A DNA stretch of 64,000 nucleotides from Antrihabitans stalactiti (GTDB lineage Bacteria; Actinomycetota; Actinomycetes; Mycobacteriales; Mycobacteriaceae), in contig NZ_VCQU01000004.1 of assembly GCF_012932915.1 (NCBI RefSeq), forward strand, positions 186,001-250,000, written 5' to 3'. Shown piece after piece: positions 16,015 to 26,082 of this stretch; position 1 is the first letter of the stretch, and every line of letters begins with the position of its first letter. The notes under the pieces are model-generated. The model was not told where the DNA came from. It saw only the letters and a program-made list of their open reading frames with translations, and did no database searches. Position numbers and translations under genes: made by a program.

Positions 16015-17076
16015 TCAGGCGTGTACCCGGCGGATGTACAGGAGCTTGTCCCCCGCTTCGACGGCGTCGACCTCAGGCTCGCCGACACGCACCAGCCGAC
16101 CTTCGCGAACCACCCCCAGCACGATGTCGGTGAGATGTCGTGGCGAGCCGCCGACCTCTTGCGGCTCGACGTCGCGTTCGGCGATCGCAAAGCCCGCTTC
16201 AGGGGTCAGCAGATCTTCCATCATCTCGACGACGCTCGGTGTCGACGTCGCGATGCCGAGGAGCCTGCCCGCGGTTTCCGACGAGACGACCACCGAATCC
16301 GCCCCGGATTGCTTCACAAGGTGCGTGTTCTCGGCCTCGCGGATGGCGACGACGATCTTGGCCTTCGGAGCTATCTCGCGCGCCGTCAGCGTCACCAACA
16401 CGGCGGTGTCGTCGCGGTTGGTGGCAACGATGATGGATGACGCGTGCTGCGCGCCGGTCAGACGCAACACCTCGGACTTGGTCGCCGAGCCGTGCACCGT
16501 GACGAGGCCCAGGCTCGCAGCAGATTCCAGCATTGTGGCGTCCGTGTCGACCACGACGATGTCGGAGGGCGACACACCATCGCCCAGCATGGCCTCGACC
16601 GCAGTGCGGCCCTTCGTGCCGTATCCGATGACGACGGTGTGATTGCGCACTCGGCGCCTCCATTGCTGAATCTTGAATGCCTGGCGGGACCGTTCGGTCA
16701 GCACGGCAAGGGTTGTGCCGACCAACAAGATGAGGAAGAAGATCCGCAGCGGTGTGATGACGAGGATGTTCACGAGCCGTGCCGACGGTGCCACAGGAGT
16801 GATGTCGCCGTAGCCAGTGGTCGAGAGCGACACCGTGGCGTAGTACAGGGCGTCGAGGAATGACAGGTCGTTGCCCTGCGCATCCCGATAGCCGTTGCGG
16901 TCGATGTAGACGATGCACGCGGCAAGCAGCAAGAGCGAGAAGGCGAGGAGCATGCGCCGAGTTATCGCGGTCCATGGGCTGCTCTGCGCCTCTGGGATGC
17001 GCAGAATGCCCACCAAGGCGTGGTCCGGCCGTTTGGTGAGCTCGTCCGGATCACGGAATCGGAACCTACTCGCCAT
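16015..17076 (-). CDS. Two-TM potassium channel with RCK (TrkA-N/TrkA-C) domains
   Basis: A 353-residue protein from ATG 17076, which has GAGGGGG 7 nt upstream. It has two transmembrane segments (about 42-60 and 105-125) with the K+ selectivity filter TTGYGD at 86-91. An RCK N-domain begins VVIGYGTKGRTAVEAM (NAD-type GxGxxG) and a TrkA-C domain closes the chain. This is an MthK-like channel layout (Rv3200c in M. tuberculosis). It would pass K+ under control of a cytosolic ligand. A DoxX-type gene is divergent across 100 bp. Confidence 0.9.
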   Translation of the reverse strand: MASRFRFRDPDELTKRPDHALVGILRIPEAQSSPWTAITRRMLLAFSLLLLAACIVYIDRNGYRDAQGNDLSFLDALYYATVSLSTTGYGDITPVAPSARLVNILVITPLRIFFLILLVGTTLAVLTERSRQAFKIQQWRRRVRNHTVVIGYGTKGRTAVEAMLGDGVSPSDIVVVDTDATMLESAASLGLVTVHGSATKSEVLRLTGAQHASSIIVATNRDDTAVLVTLTAREIAPKAKIVVAIREAENTHLVKQSGADSVVVSSETAGRLLGIATSTPSVVEMMEDLLTPEAGFAIAERDVEPQEVGGSPRHLTDIVLGVVREGRLVRVGEPEVDAVEAGDKLLYIRRVHA

Positions 17077-17176
17077 CGCACACCCCCTCGGCAATCATTG
17101 ACATCGGCTGGGAGCCTAGTCGCTTTGTCTGGGGGCGGGGGTAGTGCTCGCGGATTAGACCCGGCAATGTGTAGGT

Positions 17177-17572
17177 ATGACCGAATCCGCCGGAAGTCCA
17201 AGCCAGGCAGCCGCTACCCGTCTTGCGGCACTGCTGCTCGGCTCGGGTGTACTGCATTTCGTGGTACCGAAGCCCTACGACGGCATCGTCCCCAAGGCAT
17301 TGCCAGGAAATGCACGCACGTACACATACGCGTCGGGCGTCGCCGAACTGGGCGTCGGCGCCGGCTTGCTGATCCCCCGGTACCGACGACTCTCTGCAGG
17401 CCTTGCTGCGTTGATCTTCATTGCAGTGTTCCCGGCCAACATCCAGATGGCGGTCGATTGGTGGCGAAGCGAGAAGATCCCGTTGCCACTGAAGATCGGC
17501 GCGATTCTGCGGCTGCCACTGCAGATTCCGATGGTGACGGAGTCGCTGAAGGCGCGGCGCAACGCCGCCTGA
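17177..17572 (+). CDS. DoxX-type small membrane protein
   Basis: A 131-residue protein with about four hydrophobic segments (LAALLLGSGVLHFVV, ASGVAELGVGAGLLI, LSAGLAALIFIAVFPANIQM, a C-terminal one). It has the ASGVAELGVGAGLL and FPANIQMAVDW blocks seen in DoxX-like proteins. The function is unclear; relatives are linked to membrane redox or thiol stress. It ends 8 bp before the stop codon of the convergent adnB gene. Confidence 0.7.
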   Translation: MTESAGSPSQAAATRLAALLLGSGVLHFVVPKPYDGIVPKALPGNARTYTYASGVAELGVGAGLLIPRYRRLSAGLAALIFIAVFPANIQMAVDWWRSEKIPLPLKIGAILRLPLQIPMVTESLKARRNAA

Positions 17573-17580
17573 CCGTCGGC

Positions 17581-20500
17581 TCACACCGCTGGCAGGTGAC
17601 CTGCGGCATCGACCAACCGACTCAGTGCCGCGATGTCTGGCAGCTCGTCCGGTGACACCGTGCGCCCGGACCGCACGTAGTGGAACGCGGCACTGACCCG
17701 GTCGAGCACGTCGGCTTCCGGTTCGCCCGTTTGCGACGAAATCAAGCGCGCCCACGCAATTCGGTACACCGCAAGCTGAACAACGACGGCGTCCACCTCG
17801 CTCGCAGACGGCTCCGCACCTGTCTTCCAGTCGACGACGGTCCAGCCGCCACCCGGTTCGGCGAAAACTGCGTCGATGCGACCGCGCACGACCGTCGACG
17901 CGACCGACGTTTCGAACGGCACCTCGACCTCGATCGGACTCCGTTCCGCCCACACCGATTCCAGGAACCGGTCCTGAAGCTGGACGAGATCGGTATCGGC
18001 GCTCGCTCCGGTGTCTGCCGCACCGGGTAGCTCGTCGAGATCGAGCAGACGGGTTGCCCTGAACCGACGTTCCACCCACGCGTGGAACGCGGTTCCTCGC
18101 CGCGCCAACGGATTCGGCGGATATGGAAGCGGCCGCCGCAAGCGTGCAGCGAGTTCGTCCGGGTCGGCTTTGAGGTCGACCAACTGTGTCACCGACAGCT
18201 GGCTCGGCAGTACGACATCGGCCCGGTGGTCGAGCGCGGCGGCGCGTTCGGCGAGCAATGCATCTACATCTGCCGCCCAGCCTTCGGGATCGGCGTCGTC
18301 GGCCTCGACACCCTCGACCAGACGCGCGATCTCCCGACGGACCGCGTGTTCGCCCGCCTCGACCGCGGTACGTCGACTACCGAGCGGATCCCGCGGCCAC
18401 ACCGCCGAAACAGGGCTTTCAGTCATAGGATTCGTCGCACCCGGTTCGGGAGCTGGATCCTTTCGGATTCGACTCTCCGGCACCACCTGCAGCAACTCGT
18501 CCAGAAACTCCGACGGACCTTTCGGCTCCGCCCCGGACTGACCCCAGTGATGGGCCGAAACATAGAGTGCGCGCTCAGTTCTCGTGACAGCGACGTAGAA
18601 CAGCCTGCGCTCCTCCTCCATCCGTCGCCTGCCGAGTGCAGCCTTGTGCCGCTTGATTGCGTCGTCGAGGGCGGCGCGGTCGTTGAGGTCGTCCAACTGC
18701 AGCACCGGAACACCCTCTGCTGCTTCGCCTTCGATCGCACGGTCGCCGCGCAACGAGGGTGGCAGTTCGGCGAGAGCCCCCAACCACGTGCCCGAGGCCG
18801 TCGCCGACGGGAACACACCCCGCACGACGTGCGGGACCGCGACCACCTCCCATTCGAGGCCTTTCGCGGAGTGGACGGTGAGAATCTGCACGCGATCGGG
18901 TGCGACTTCCACTTCGCCTGGCTCCAACCCATTCTCGACCTCGTCGGCCGCACTCAGAAACGCCAGCAGGCCGCCGATCGTCGCAGCCGAATCGTTCGCG
19001 TAACCCGAGACGACATCGGCGAATGCATCGAGATGCTCGCGGCCGACGCCGAAACCGACCCCGCTGCGCCGTGCTTGCGCCTCGACGCCGATGCCGGTCA
19101 CGCGCTCGACCTCGGCGACCAACTCGGTCAACGGCTGGCCGATCCGTTCCCGCAGCGACGCGAGTTCCTTTGCCAGCGCGGTGATTCTGGCGAAGCCGCG
19201 CGCTGAGTACCGCTCATGGCCGCCGGGGTCGGCGATGGCATCGGCGAGACCCGCGTCTTCGGACTGTTCGCCTGGCAGTTGGTCGTCCAGGGCATCGTGC
19301 AACGCGGCCGGACCGTCGAGCGTCGCCCCTGCAGCGGCATGCCGGATGGACAGCTCGTTGGCCCTGCGGGACAAGGCGCGCAGGTCGGCAATGCCGATCT
19401 GCCACCGCGCGCCGGTCAGCACACGGACAGCGGCACTGCCTGCACCCGGTTCGGCAATGAGGCGCAGCATCGCCACGACGTCGCCGACCTCCGGTGTGGC
19501 GAGCAGTCCGCCGAGCCCGACAATCTCGACTGGAAGCCCTTTGGCTCGTAGCGCCTCCGCAATCGGCGCGGTATCGGCATTGCGCCGCACCAGCACTGCC
19601 GACGTCGGTGGGGCCTCGCCCGCGGCCTTCGACGACGCGTACTCCCGGGCGATCTGCTCCGCGATCCAATGCCGTTCCGAATCCACGGTGTCGGTCACCG
19701 CGAGACGGATGTCGCCGGCGATCGCGTTGGGCCGAGCGACGAGCTCGTCGACGGGAACTCCCTTGTACCGCAATGGTTCTGCCACGAGATTCGCGAGTTC
19801 GAGTGCCTCGGGCGGATTGCGCCAGCTCGTCGAGAGCTGCAGGGTGGGTGCGGGTTTGCCTGGTGCACAAGGAAAGTCGGTGGCGAAGCGCGGCAAGTTG
19901 GCCGCCGATGCACCGCGCCAGCCATAGATCGACTGCATCGGGTCGCCGACCGCCGTGACCGCGAGACGCCGGTCCTCGCCGCCGCCGAACAACGCTGACA
20001 ACAACACGCGTTGGGCGTGACCGGTGTCCTGATATTCGTCGAGCAGGACCAACCTGAAGCGTTGCCGCTCAGCGCGGCCGACGTCGGTGTGCTCGGACGC
20101 CAGCCGGGCAGCCATCGACATCTGACGGCCGAAATCGAGCGCGCCGCGCCGGGCGAGCGCTTCGTCGAGTCGATCGACCAGTGGCAGCAGTTCAATCCGC
20201 GCACGCTGAGTCTCGAGGATTCGCAACAGCTCTTGGGTCGGACCGCCGCGTTGCCTCGGCCCGGCAGGGAGCGTGTGGACGAGCTTCTCCAGCTCGGTGT
20301 GGGCCTCGCGGAGATCGTCGGCATCCACGAGGTGCTCGGCGAGCTGGCCCGCCAACGCGATGACCGCCTCCGTCACGGTGGACGGTAGGCGCTCGGTGTC
20401 CAGTTCGCCGTCCCAAGCGCAGACTTCCTGAAATGCGAGCTGCCAGTACTGCGTTGGGGTGAGCAACGTTGCCGACGGCTCCATCGGGAGCAGAAGGCCG

Positions 20501-20889
20501 TGTTCGGCGAGCAGCCGGCCCGCGTAGGAATGATAGGTACCGACTTCGGGATCCGCGTCCGCAATGGTCGTGCGAAGTTGACCTGTCGGATCCAGTTCGC
20601 GAACGAGCGGAGACCCGGCAAGCCGCGCAAGCCGGGTACGGATACGAGTCGTCAGCTGTTGTGCGGCTTTTCTCGTAAACGTAAGGCCGAGTACCTGATC
20701 CGGCTCGACCAGCTGGTTAGCCACCATCCACACGACCCGCGCCGCCATCGTCTCCGTCTTGCCCGCACCTGCCCCGGCGACGACGAGCGTCGGGCCAGGC
20801 GGTGCGGCAATCACTGCGGCCTGCTCGGGAGTCGGCGAGGGCATTCCGAGCGCCTGGGCAATTGTCTCCGGCGATACCAACGACTTCAT
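17581..20889 (-). CDS. adnB: AdnB subunit of the AdnAB helicase-nuclease
   Basis: A 1102-residue protein from ATG 20889, fixed by the ATGA overlap with the adnA stop. The N-terminal UvrD-like motor has Walker A AGAGAGKTE (Lys44), DEYQDTGHAQ as motif II, and VGDPMQSIYGWRGA as motif III. The C-terminal RecB-family nuclease contains RIDAVFAEPGGGWTVVDWKT with the D...DxK catalytic set. AdnAB resects double-strand breaks in mycobacteria. The homologue (Rv3201c) is 1101 residues, so the gene is full length. It is co-translated with adnA. Confidence 0.93.
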   Translation of the reverse strand: MKSLVSPETIAQALGMPSPTPEQAAVIAAPPGPTLVVAGAGAGKTETMAARVVWMVANQLVEPDQVLGLTFTRKAAQQLTTRIRTRLARLAGSPLVRELDPTGQLRTTIADADPEVGTYHSYAGRLLAEHGLLLPMEPSATLLTPTQYWQLAFQEVCAWDGELDTERLPSTVTEAVIALAGQLAEHLVDADDLREAHTELEKLVHTLPAGPRQRGGPTQELLRILETQRARIELLPLVDRLDEALARRGALDFGRQMSMAARLASEHTDVGRAERQRFRLVLLDEYQDTGHAQRVLLSALFGGGEDRRLAVTAVGDPMQSIYGWRGASAANLPRFATDFPCAPGKPAPTLQLSTSWRNPPEALELANLVAEPLRYKGVPVDELVARPNAIAGDIRLAVTDTVDSERHWIAEQIAREYASSKAAGEAPPTSAVLVRRNADTAPIAEALRAKGLPVEIVGLGGLLATPEVGDVVAMLRLIAEPGAGSAAVRVLTGARWQIGIADLRALSRRANELSIRHAAAGATLDGPAALHDALDDQLPGEQSEDAGLADAIADPGGHERYSARGFARITALAKELASLRERIGQPLTELVAEVERVTGIGVEAQARRSGVGFGVGREHLDAFADVVSGYANDSAATIGGLLAFLSAADEVENGLEPGEVEVAPDRVQILTVHSAKGLEWEVVAVPHVVRGVFPSATASGTWLGALAELPPSLRGDRAIEGEAAEGVPVLQLDDLNDRAALDDAIKRHKAALGRRRMEEERRLFYVAVTRTERALYVSAHHWGQSGAEPKGPSEFLDELLQVVPESRIRKDPAPEPGATNPMTESPVSAVWPRDPLGSRRTAVEAGEHAVRREIARLVEGVEADDADPEGWAADVDALLAERAAALDHRADVVLPSQLSVTQLVDLKADPDELAARLRRPLPYPPNPLARRGTAFHAWVERRFRATRLLDLDELPGAADTGASADTDLVQLQDRFLESVWAERSPIEVEVPFETSVASTVVRGRIDAVFAEPGGGWTVVDWKTGAEPSASEVDAVVVQLAVYRIAWARLISSQTGEPEADVLDRVSAAFHYVRSGRTVSPDELPDIAALSRLVDAAGHLPAV

Positions 20890-23800
20890 CGGTCCGTCAC
20901 CGCCCGGCCGGCGTCTTGCGCAGGGCAACTCGTCGACACCGGACAATGCCTGCAGCCGTCGTTGACGACGGCGAGGAACTGCGGCCCGCGCGTCGCCGCA
21001 GCCACCTCATGAATGGTGTTGCGCCACTGCTCGATACCGGCCTCGTCGAGCGCCGACTGCATCCGCTGAGTCGCACCGTCTTTGTTGTGTGCCTTCGCAA
21101 CGAACACAAGGCGGCCACCGCCCGGCGCACCTGGCGGCTCCCCCTGAATTCCGCCGACCGCCCCGGCAACTTGGTAGGTCGCGAGCTGCGCATGATTCTG
21201 CGCATCCTGCTTGCTCGTCGGCGACTTACCGGTCTTCACGTCGATGATCACCGGGCGACCGTCAGGGTCGTGCTCCAACCGGTCGATGCGACCGCGAAGC
21301 CGGACCGCAGGCTCGCCCTCTTCGCGCGCGGGCAGCACACAATCGACCTCGACCTCGAGCCCCGCTTCGGTCAACTCGGTGCGCGAGTTCTGCAACCATG
21401 CCGTGAAGTTGTCCAACATCTCGCCAGTGCGCTCCAGTTCGTTGCGCGAATACCAGTCCGAGCCCAGATCCAGTGACTCCCAAGCCTTGTCGAGCGCGTC
21501 TCGGACTTCGTCGACAGGAATTCGACCGGCCACGGCCTGTACGAGGGTGTGCACTAGTGTGCCCGTGATCGCGCGCGTGTGCTGGCCGTCGGTGCCACCG
21601 TTTCGCTCCAGCCCCCACCTGAGTGGACAGCGAGTCAGCATGTCGACGTTCGAGGGCGACAGCGGAACGGGCCCGTCCTCGAATCCCCACAGCGGTTCGT
21701 CGGTGCTCGCGCCGGCCAATCCGTACCAGTGGTCGGGATGCGCGAATTTCACACCCGCATCGGCCAACCGGGCGAGTTGTACCGCGGCTCTGCGGTGTCG
21801 TTCCGGGTCATTCGCAGCGACCTCTGCATCGCACACGACCCCGCGGAGTTCCGCGACCAGCGCCGTCATTGCGAGCAATCTGTTGTTCGCATCCCGCGAG
21901 CGACCGATCGATTCGTCGGTCTCAGCGCTGCCGGCAGTGCCGAGGAGTTCGTCGATGAACCGCGACGGCGTCAAATCTCTATCGCCGGAAGCCGATTCGA
22001 CCGCAGTGACTAGCAGCATGCGACGGGCACGGCTACACGCCACGAGCAGCAGCCGACGTTCGTCGGCCAACAAAGGTGCGGTCCGGGAGACGCGCTCACC
22101 TGCAACGGTCCGTACGCCGGACGTCATGTCGACCAGCGCGTCCGTGCCAAGCAGACTCCCTCGCGTCCGCAAACTGGGCCACAGCCCTTCCTGCACAGCA
22201 GCAACGGCGACGACGTCCCACTCGCGCCCAGCGGCGGAGTGCGCACTGAGAATGGTGACCGCCTCACCGGCAACCGCCTGCGCCCGCGACTCGACGGGTA
22301 TTTCTTGGCGCACAAGGTAATCCACGAAGCCCTCTAGGGTGGCCCTCGGCAGCCGGTCGACGTAGTTCGCAGCAGCGTCGAACAGCGCGACAACTGCGTC
22401 GAGATCGCGATCTGCCTGCGCACCGACCGTCCCTCCTCGACTCGACGCGGTGGCCCATTTTCGCTCCAACCCGCTGGACTGCCATGCCGCCCACAACACG
22501 TCTTCGACACCGCCACCGTTGTCGACGACTTTGCGCGCCCGGGCCAGGGTCTTGAGCACGCGCCGGATCGCGGCTGCCTCGACGTCGGTGAGCTGACCGA
22601 GCAACTCGTCGTCCGACGACGACACCAGCAACAACCGGGCCAGTTCGGTCGACTCGCGATCGCCACCCGCAGCCAATTCGGCTCTGCGCAGGCCGCGGCG
22701 CATGCGGCGCAGGCTCACCGGATCCGCACCGCCCAGCGGACCGGCCAGCAGCGCGAGCGCCTCTTCGCCCGAGAAATCGTCGGCGTGCAGCGCCCGCAGG
22801 ACGAGCAACAGCCACGCGGCACCCCGTTGGCGTGACAAGGGCAACTCCGACGACGCGGTGGTGACCGGAACACCCGCGGCGGCCAGAGCGCGACGCAGCG
22901 GCGCGACCGACAGCGGCACGGACCGGACGATCACGGCCATCTGCGACCAAGGCACTCCATCGGCGAGATGCGCGCGCCGCAAGGTGTCTGCAATGAGCAC
23001 TGCTTCCTTCGCCACAGTGCGCAGTACGTGTACCAGCGCGGCACCGCGCGGCGCCTCGTCTATTGCGACCGCACCTCTGTGCGGCGGCACGCCTGGCAAC
23101 CGCCCGGCAAGGCGGCCGACCAACTCCGTGATCTCGGGAGCCGCACGACGATTGGCGCCCAAGATGATTCGACGCTCGGACTCGGAGTCGGCCAACCCGG
23201 ACAGAAACGCTGGATCCGCACCGCGGAACGTGAAGACTGCCTGGTCGGGATCACCCGCGACCGCGGTGACCGCCGTCGCCGTACCGATCAGCCGGACCAA
23301 CTGTGCGGCTTGTGGATCGAGATGTTGGGCGTCGTCGACCAGCAGGTATCGGATGCGCGCACGTTCACGCGCGAGCAACTCGGGGTCGAGAAAGAAGGCA
23401 GACAGCGCCGCGCCGACCAACTCGGCTGCGTCGAGAGCCGGTGCCGTCGCTTCGGGGGCCTCGACACCGACCGACCAGCGCAGCAGCGTCGACTGCTCGT
23501 AGCGTGTGGCGAACTTGCCTGCCGCCACCCACTCCGGGCGAGAATGTTTGCGGCCGAGCCGCACGAGATCCTCTGGACCGAGCCCACGTTCGGCCGCGCG
23601 CAGCATCAAATCCCGAAGTTCTGTCGCGAACCCCGCCATGCCGAGCGCCGGGCGCAACTTCTCCGGCCACATCTCGCCGCCGTCTTCCAGATCGCCTGCC
23701 AGCATCTCCCGCAGCACAGCGTCTTGCTCAGCGCTCGTCAGCAACCGAGGCGGCGGATTTCCATGCGCGGCCGCCTGCAGGCGAAGGACCGCGAATGCGT

Positions 23801-24152
23801 ACGAGTGCACGGTGCGGACCAGCGGTTGGCGCGTTGCGCTTGCGGCGATATTCGCATCGCTCGCCAACAGACCCGATGTGATCGCCTCCCGCACCGCGGC
23901 GGCTGCGCGACGCGAATGCGTCAGCACCAGAACGGACTCCGGATCGCAACCCGCCGAAATCCGGTCGATCGCGACATCGACAAGGAGCGAGGTTTTCCCC
24001 GTACCCGGGCCGCCGAGCACCTGCCACGGATGCCAACCGACATCCGTGCCATCGGCGCGAAACAACCGACTCTCGTCCTCGCTCCACACCCGCGCGGCCA
24101 CGGGCGCAGGCGTACGCGGAATCAGCCGCGTCGATCGCTCCGTGTCAACCAT
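20886..24152 (-). CDS. adnA: AdnA subunit of the AdnAB helicase-nuclease
   Basis: A 1088-residue protein. ATG 24152 (MVDTERSTRLIPRTP) was chosen over a longer open frame. The motor domain has Walker A GGPGTGKTS (Lys53) and motif II LLVDDAQHLDP, where DDAQ replaces the usual DExx. The C-terminal nuclease has GRIDRLEHDPDGRPVIIDVK. An iron-sulphur staple is formed by a Cys in TRCPLRWGLE and the C-x2-C-x5-C set in CRHCPVSTSC. It forms a heterodimer with AdnB for end resection. Confidence 0.93.
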   Translation of the reverse strand: MVDTERSTRLIPRTPAPVAARVWSEDESRLFRADGTDVGWHPWQVLGGPGTGKTSLLVDVAIDRISAGCDPESVLVLTHSRRAAAAVREAITSGLLASDANIAASATRQPLVRTVHSYAFAVLRLQAAAHGNPPPRLLTSAEQDAVLREMLAGDLEDGGEMWPEKLRPALGMAGFATELRDLMLRAAERGLGPEDLVRLGRKHSRPEWVAAGKFATRYEQSTLLRWSVGVEAPEATAPALDAAELVGAALSAFFLDPELLARERARIRYLLVDDAQHLDPQAAQLVRLIGTATAVTAVAGDPDQAVFTFRGADPAFLSGLADSESERRIILGANRRAAPEITELVGRLAGRLPGVPPHRGAVAIDEAPRGAALVHVLRTVAKEAVLIADTLRRAHLADGVPWSQMAVIVRSVPLSVAPLRRALAAAGVPVTTASSELPLSRQRGAAWLLLVLRALHADDFSGEEALALLAGPLGGADPVSLRRMRRGLRRAELAAGGDRESTELARLLLVSSSDDELLGQLTDVEAAAIRRVLKTLARARKVVDNGGGVEDVLWAAWQSSGLERKWATASSRGGTVGAQADRDLDAVVALFDAAANYVDRLPRATLEGFVDYLVRQEIPVESRAQAVAGEAVTILSAHSAAGREWDVVAVAAVQEGLWPSLRTRGSLLGTDALVDMTSGVRTVAGERVSRTAPLLADERRLLLVACSRARRMLLVTAVESASGDRDLTPSRFIDELLGTAGSAETDESIGRSRDANNRLLAMTALVAELRGVVCDAEVAANDPERHRRAAVQLARLADAGVKFAHPDHWYGLAGASTDEPLWGFEDGPVPLSPSNVDMLTRCPLRWGLERNGGTDGQHTRAITGTLVHTLVQAVAGRIPVDEVRDALDKAWESLDLGSDWYSRNELERTGEMLDNFTAWLQNSRTELTEAGLEVEVDCVLPAREEGEPAVRLRGRIDRLEHDPDGRPVIIDVKTGKSPTSKQDAQNHAQLATYQVAGAVGGIQGEPPGAPGGGRLVFVAKAHNKDGATQRMQSALDEAGIEQWRNTIHEVAAATRGPQFLAVVNDGCRHCPVSTSCPAQDAGRAVTDR

Positions 24153-24211
24153 GGGACGTAGTCCACCATGCCGGTCCGACACATTCCCCGTCGCTGCGCT
24201 CGCCGCGTCCA

Positions 24212-24934
24212 CTAAAAATGGGCCACCGTATTCGTCGCCCACGCAGCGCCACCAACCGGTCGATAGACCACGACGTTGCCGTCGTTCTGAACCACCAAGC
24301 GACTGCCCGGGTTTCGGTCCGTCCGCGAACTCCACAACGGCGTGTTCCATTTGTCATAGGCGACCAAGTTGCCGTCGTGCTGCATCGCGAGCCTCCCGGG
24401 TTCGTGTCGGTCCGTGCGCGAGGACCACAGCGCGCGTCCGCCTCGGTATACGACGACATTGCCGTCGACCTGGAAGGTGAGCATCGTTCGACCGTCCTGG
24501 GAGACGAGTTCATGGCCGGGATACAACGCCTCGTCGGAACCGATCGTGTCGCCCGACGCCGGCCGTGCGTTCGTGTACGACGCCCATGCCGCACCACCGC
24601 CGGGTCGATAGATCACCACGTTTCCGTCGTCCTGAACGGCGAGATGGCTACCCGGATTGCCGTCCGTGCGCGCGCTCCACACGGGGTGGTTCCCGGCGTT
24701 GTAGACGACGAGATTGCCGTCGGGCTGCATCGCGACGCGCCCTGGCGACTGATGGCCGGTTCCCGAGAACCACACAGCGACGTTGTCGCGGTAGAACCAC
24801 AGATTGCCGTCGTTCTGGTACGCCAGCGCACACCGACCGTTCGGGGAATACAGCGCTTGCATCGGCGCGAGCGCCTCGCCAGCTCGGAGGGTGTCTCTGA
24901 CCGCGGCTGGGGCGAAATTCGAGTCCGAATGCAC
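24212..24934 (-). CDS. Tandem monocot mannose-binding (B-type) lectin protein
   Basis: A 240-residue protein from GTG 24934 (an ATG at 24973 would add 13 residues but crowds the divergent lipV start). It consists of two beta-prism-II lectin domains, each with three QxDxNxVxY-type sites: YQNDGNLWFY, MQPDGNLVVY, VQDDGNVVIY in the first, and FQVDGNVVVY, MQHDGNLVAY, VQNDGNVVVY in the second. Five of the six match the mannose-binding consensus; the first has Trp for Val. There is no clear signal peptide, membrane anchor or enzyme domain. Two tandem lectin domains with nothing else is the layout of lectin-like bacteriocins (LlpA/putidacin L1 type), but a simple carbohydrate-binding role is equally possible. 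Confidence 0.8.
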   Translation of the reverse strand: MHSDSNFAPAAVRDTLRAGEALAPMQALYSPNGRCALAYQNDGNLWFYRDNVAVWFSGTGHQSPGRVAMQPDGNLVVYNAGNHPVWSARTDGNPGSHLAVQDDGNVVIYRPGGGAAWASYTNARPASGDTIGSDEALYPGHELVSQDGRTMLTFQVDGNVVVYRGGRALWSSRTDRHEPGRLAMQHDGNLVAYDKWNTPLWSSRTDRNPGSRLVVQNDGNVVVYRPVGGAAWATNTVAHF

Positions 24935-24997
24935 GCATCCACTGTAAGGAACTAATGCCAAAGCAGCCCGCATGCCGATCGATCTACAGTGGTCTGC

Positions 24998-25759
24998 GTG
25001 CAGATCTACGAGTTCGGGCCGGCGGACGGTCCTGCAGTATTGGCGTTGCACGGTGTCTCGGGGCACGGCAAGCGCTGGGAGTCGTTCGCCAACGAACATC
25101 TTCCCGAGGCTCATGTCATTGCGCCGGATCTGCGTGGTCACGGGCGGTCGCCGTGGGAACCGCCGTGGAACTTCGAAACCCTTGTCGACGATGCCGTCGA
25201 GGTGATCGGCGATCGTGGTCCGGTGCTGCTGGTCGGCCATTCGTTCGGCGGCGCAATAGGCCTGCATCTCGCTGCCCGGCATCCTGAGCTCGTTCGCGGA
25301 CTTGTACTGCTCGATCCGGCGATCGCGTTGCCAGGTCCGGAATTGCTCGAAGTCGCCACGGCAACTGTCGAATCACCGGACTACACCGATCTCGCCGAGG
25401 CGCGGTCGGAGAAGGTGCACGGTTCGTGGGGCGATGTCGACGAGCGGCTGATCGACGCAGAACTTGCCGAGCATCTGATTCCCACCCGCAACGGTCGAGT
25501 CGGGTGGCGGATGAGCGTGCCTGCGATCGTCGCCTTCTACGGCGAACTCGCCCGCGAATTCGTTCTTCCCGCACCAGATCTGCCGACCGTTCTGGTCCAG
25601 GCGATGAAGGTGCAGCCGTCGTACGTGACTCCGCCGTTTCTGGCCGCCTTGCGCGAGCGGCTCGGCGACAACCTGACGGTCCACCATTTCGACTGCGACC
25701 ACATGGTTGCGTTCGCTAAACCTAGCGAGACAGCCGCCGTGATCCGCAAGCTCTTGTAA
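24998..25759 (+). CDS. lipV: Alpha/beta hydrolase (LipV-like)
   Basis: A 253-residue hydrolase from GTG 24998 (VQIYEFGPADG); another GTG is three codons upstream. The oxyanion block is LHGVSGHGKRW, the nucleophile Ser is in LLVGHSFGGAIG, an acid is expected in the region before the cap return, and the catalytic His is in FDCDHMVAF. Position next to adnA and the alkyltransferase-like gene matches lipV (Rv3203). The natural ester substrate is unknown. The stop overlaps the next start by 1 nt (TAATG). Confidence 0.8.
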   Translation: MQIYEFGPADGPAVLALHGVSGHGKRWESFANEHLPEAHVIAPDLRGHGRSPWEPPWNFETLVDDAVEVIGDRGPVLLVGHSFGGAIGLHLAARHPELVRGLVLLDPAIALPGPELLEVATATVESPDYTDLAEARSEKVHGSWGDVDERLIDAELAEHLIPTRNGRVGWRMSVPAIVAFYGELAREFVLPAPDLPTVLVQAMKVQPSYVTPPFLAALRERLGDNLTVHHFDCDHMVAFAKPSETAAVIRKLL

Positions 25760-26082
25760 TGGCTACGACCGAGGCGGAGGTGGAGCGCGTCCGCGAGTTG
25801 GTCGCGTCCATCCCCCGCGGTGCGGTCGTGACCTACGGTGACATTGCCGCTGCCGCAGGACTTTCCACGCCCCGAACCGTCGGGTGGATCATGCGGACCG
25901 ACTCCGCCGACCTACCGTGGCATCGCGTCATCGGGGCTAGTGGGCGGCCTGCGGCGCATCTGGCAAGCAAGCAACTCGCGCGACTGGCGGAAGAAGGCGT
26001 GCGCATCCACGACGGGCGCGTCGACTTACGTTCGGCACGCCACGATCTCATGCACTCCGACGCCGTGCCCCCGGACCGATAA
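25759..26082 (+). CDS. Alkyltransferase-like (ATL) DNA-binding protein, MGMT family
   Basis: A 107-residue protein. It keeps the helix-turn-helix of MGMT (VVTYGDIAAAAGLSTPRTVG), but the active-site PCHR is PWHR (residues 53-56), so it cannot accept the alkyl group. ATL proteins of this kind bind O6-alkylguanine and hand the lesion to nucleotide excision repair. It is co-translated with lipV by a TAATG overlap. Its 3' end overlaps convergent hxlR-type gene by 35 bp. Confidence 0.88.
   Translation: MATTEAEVERVRELVASIPRGAVVTYGDIAAAAGLSTPRTVGWIMRTDSADLPWHRVIGASGRPAAHLASKQLARLAEEGVRIHDGRVDLRSARHDLMHSDAVPPDR

Noticed and set aside
24935-25282. N-terminal extension of the lectin gene to 356 residues
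   Set aside because: It is antisense to lipV and adds no lectin or signal sequence.
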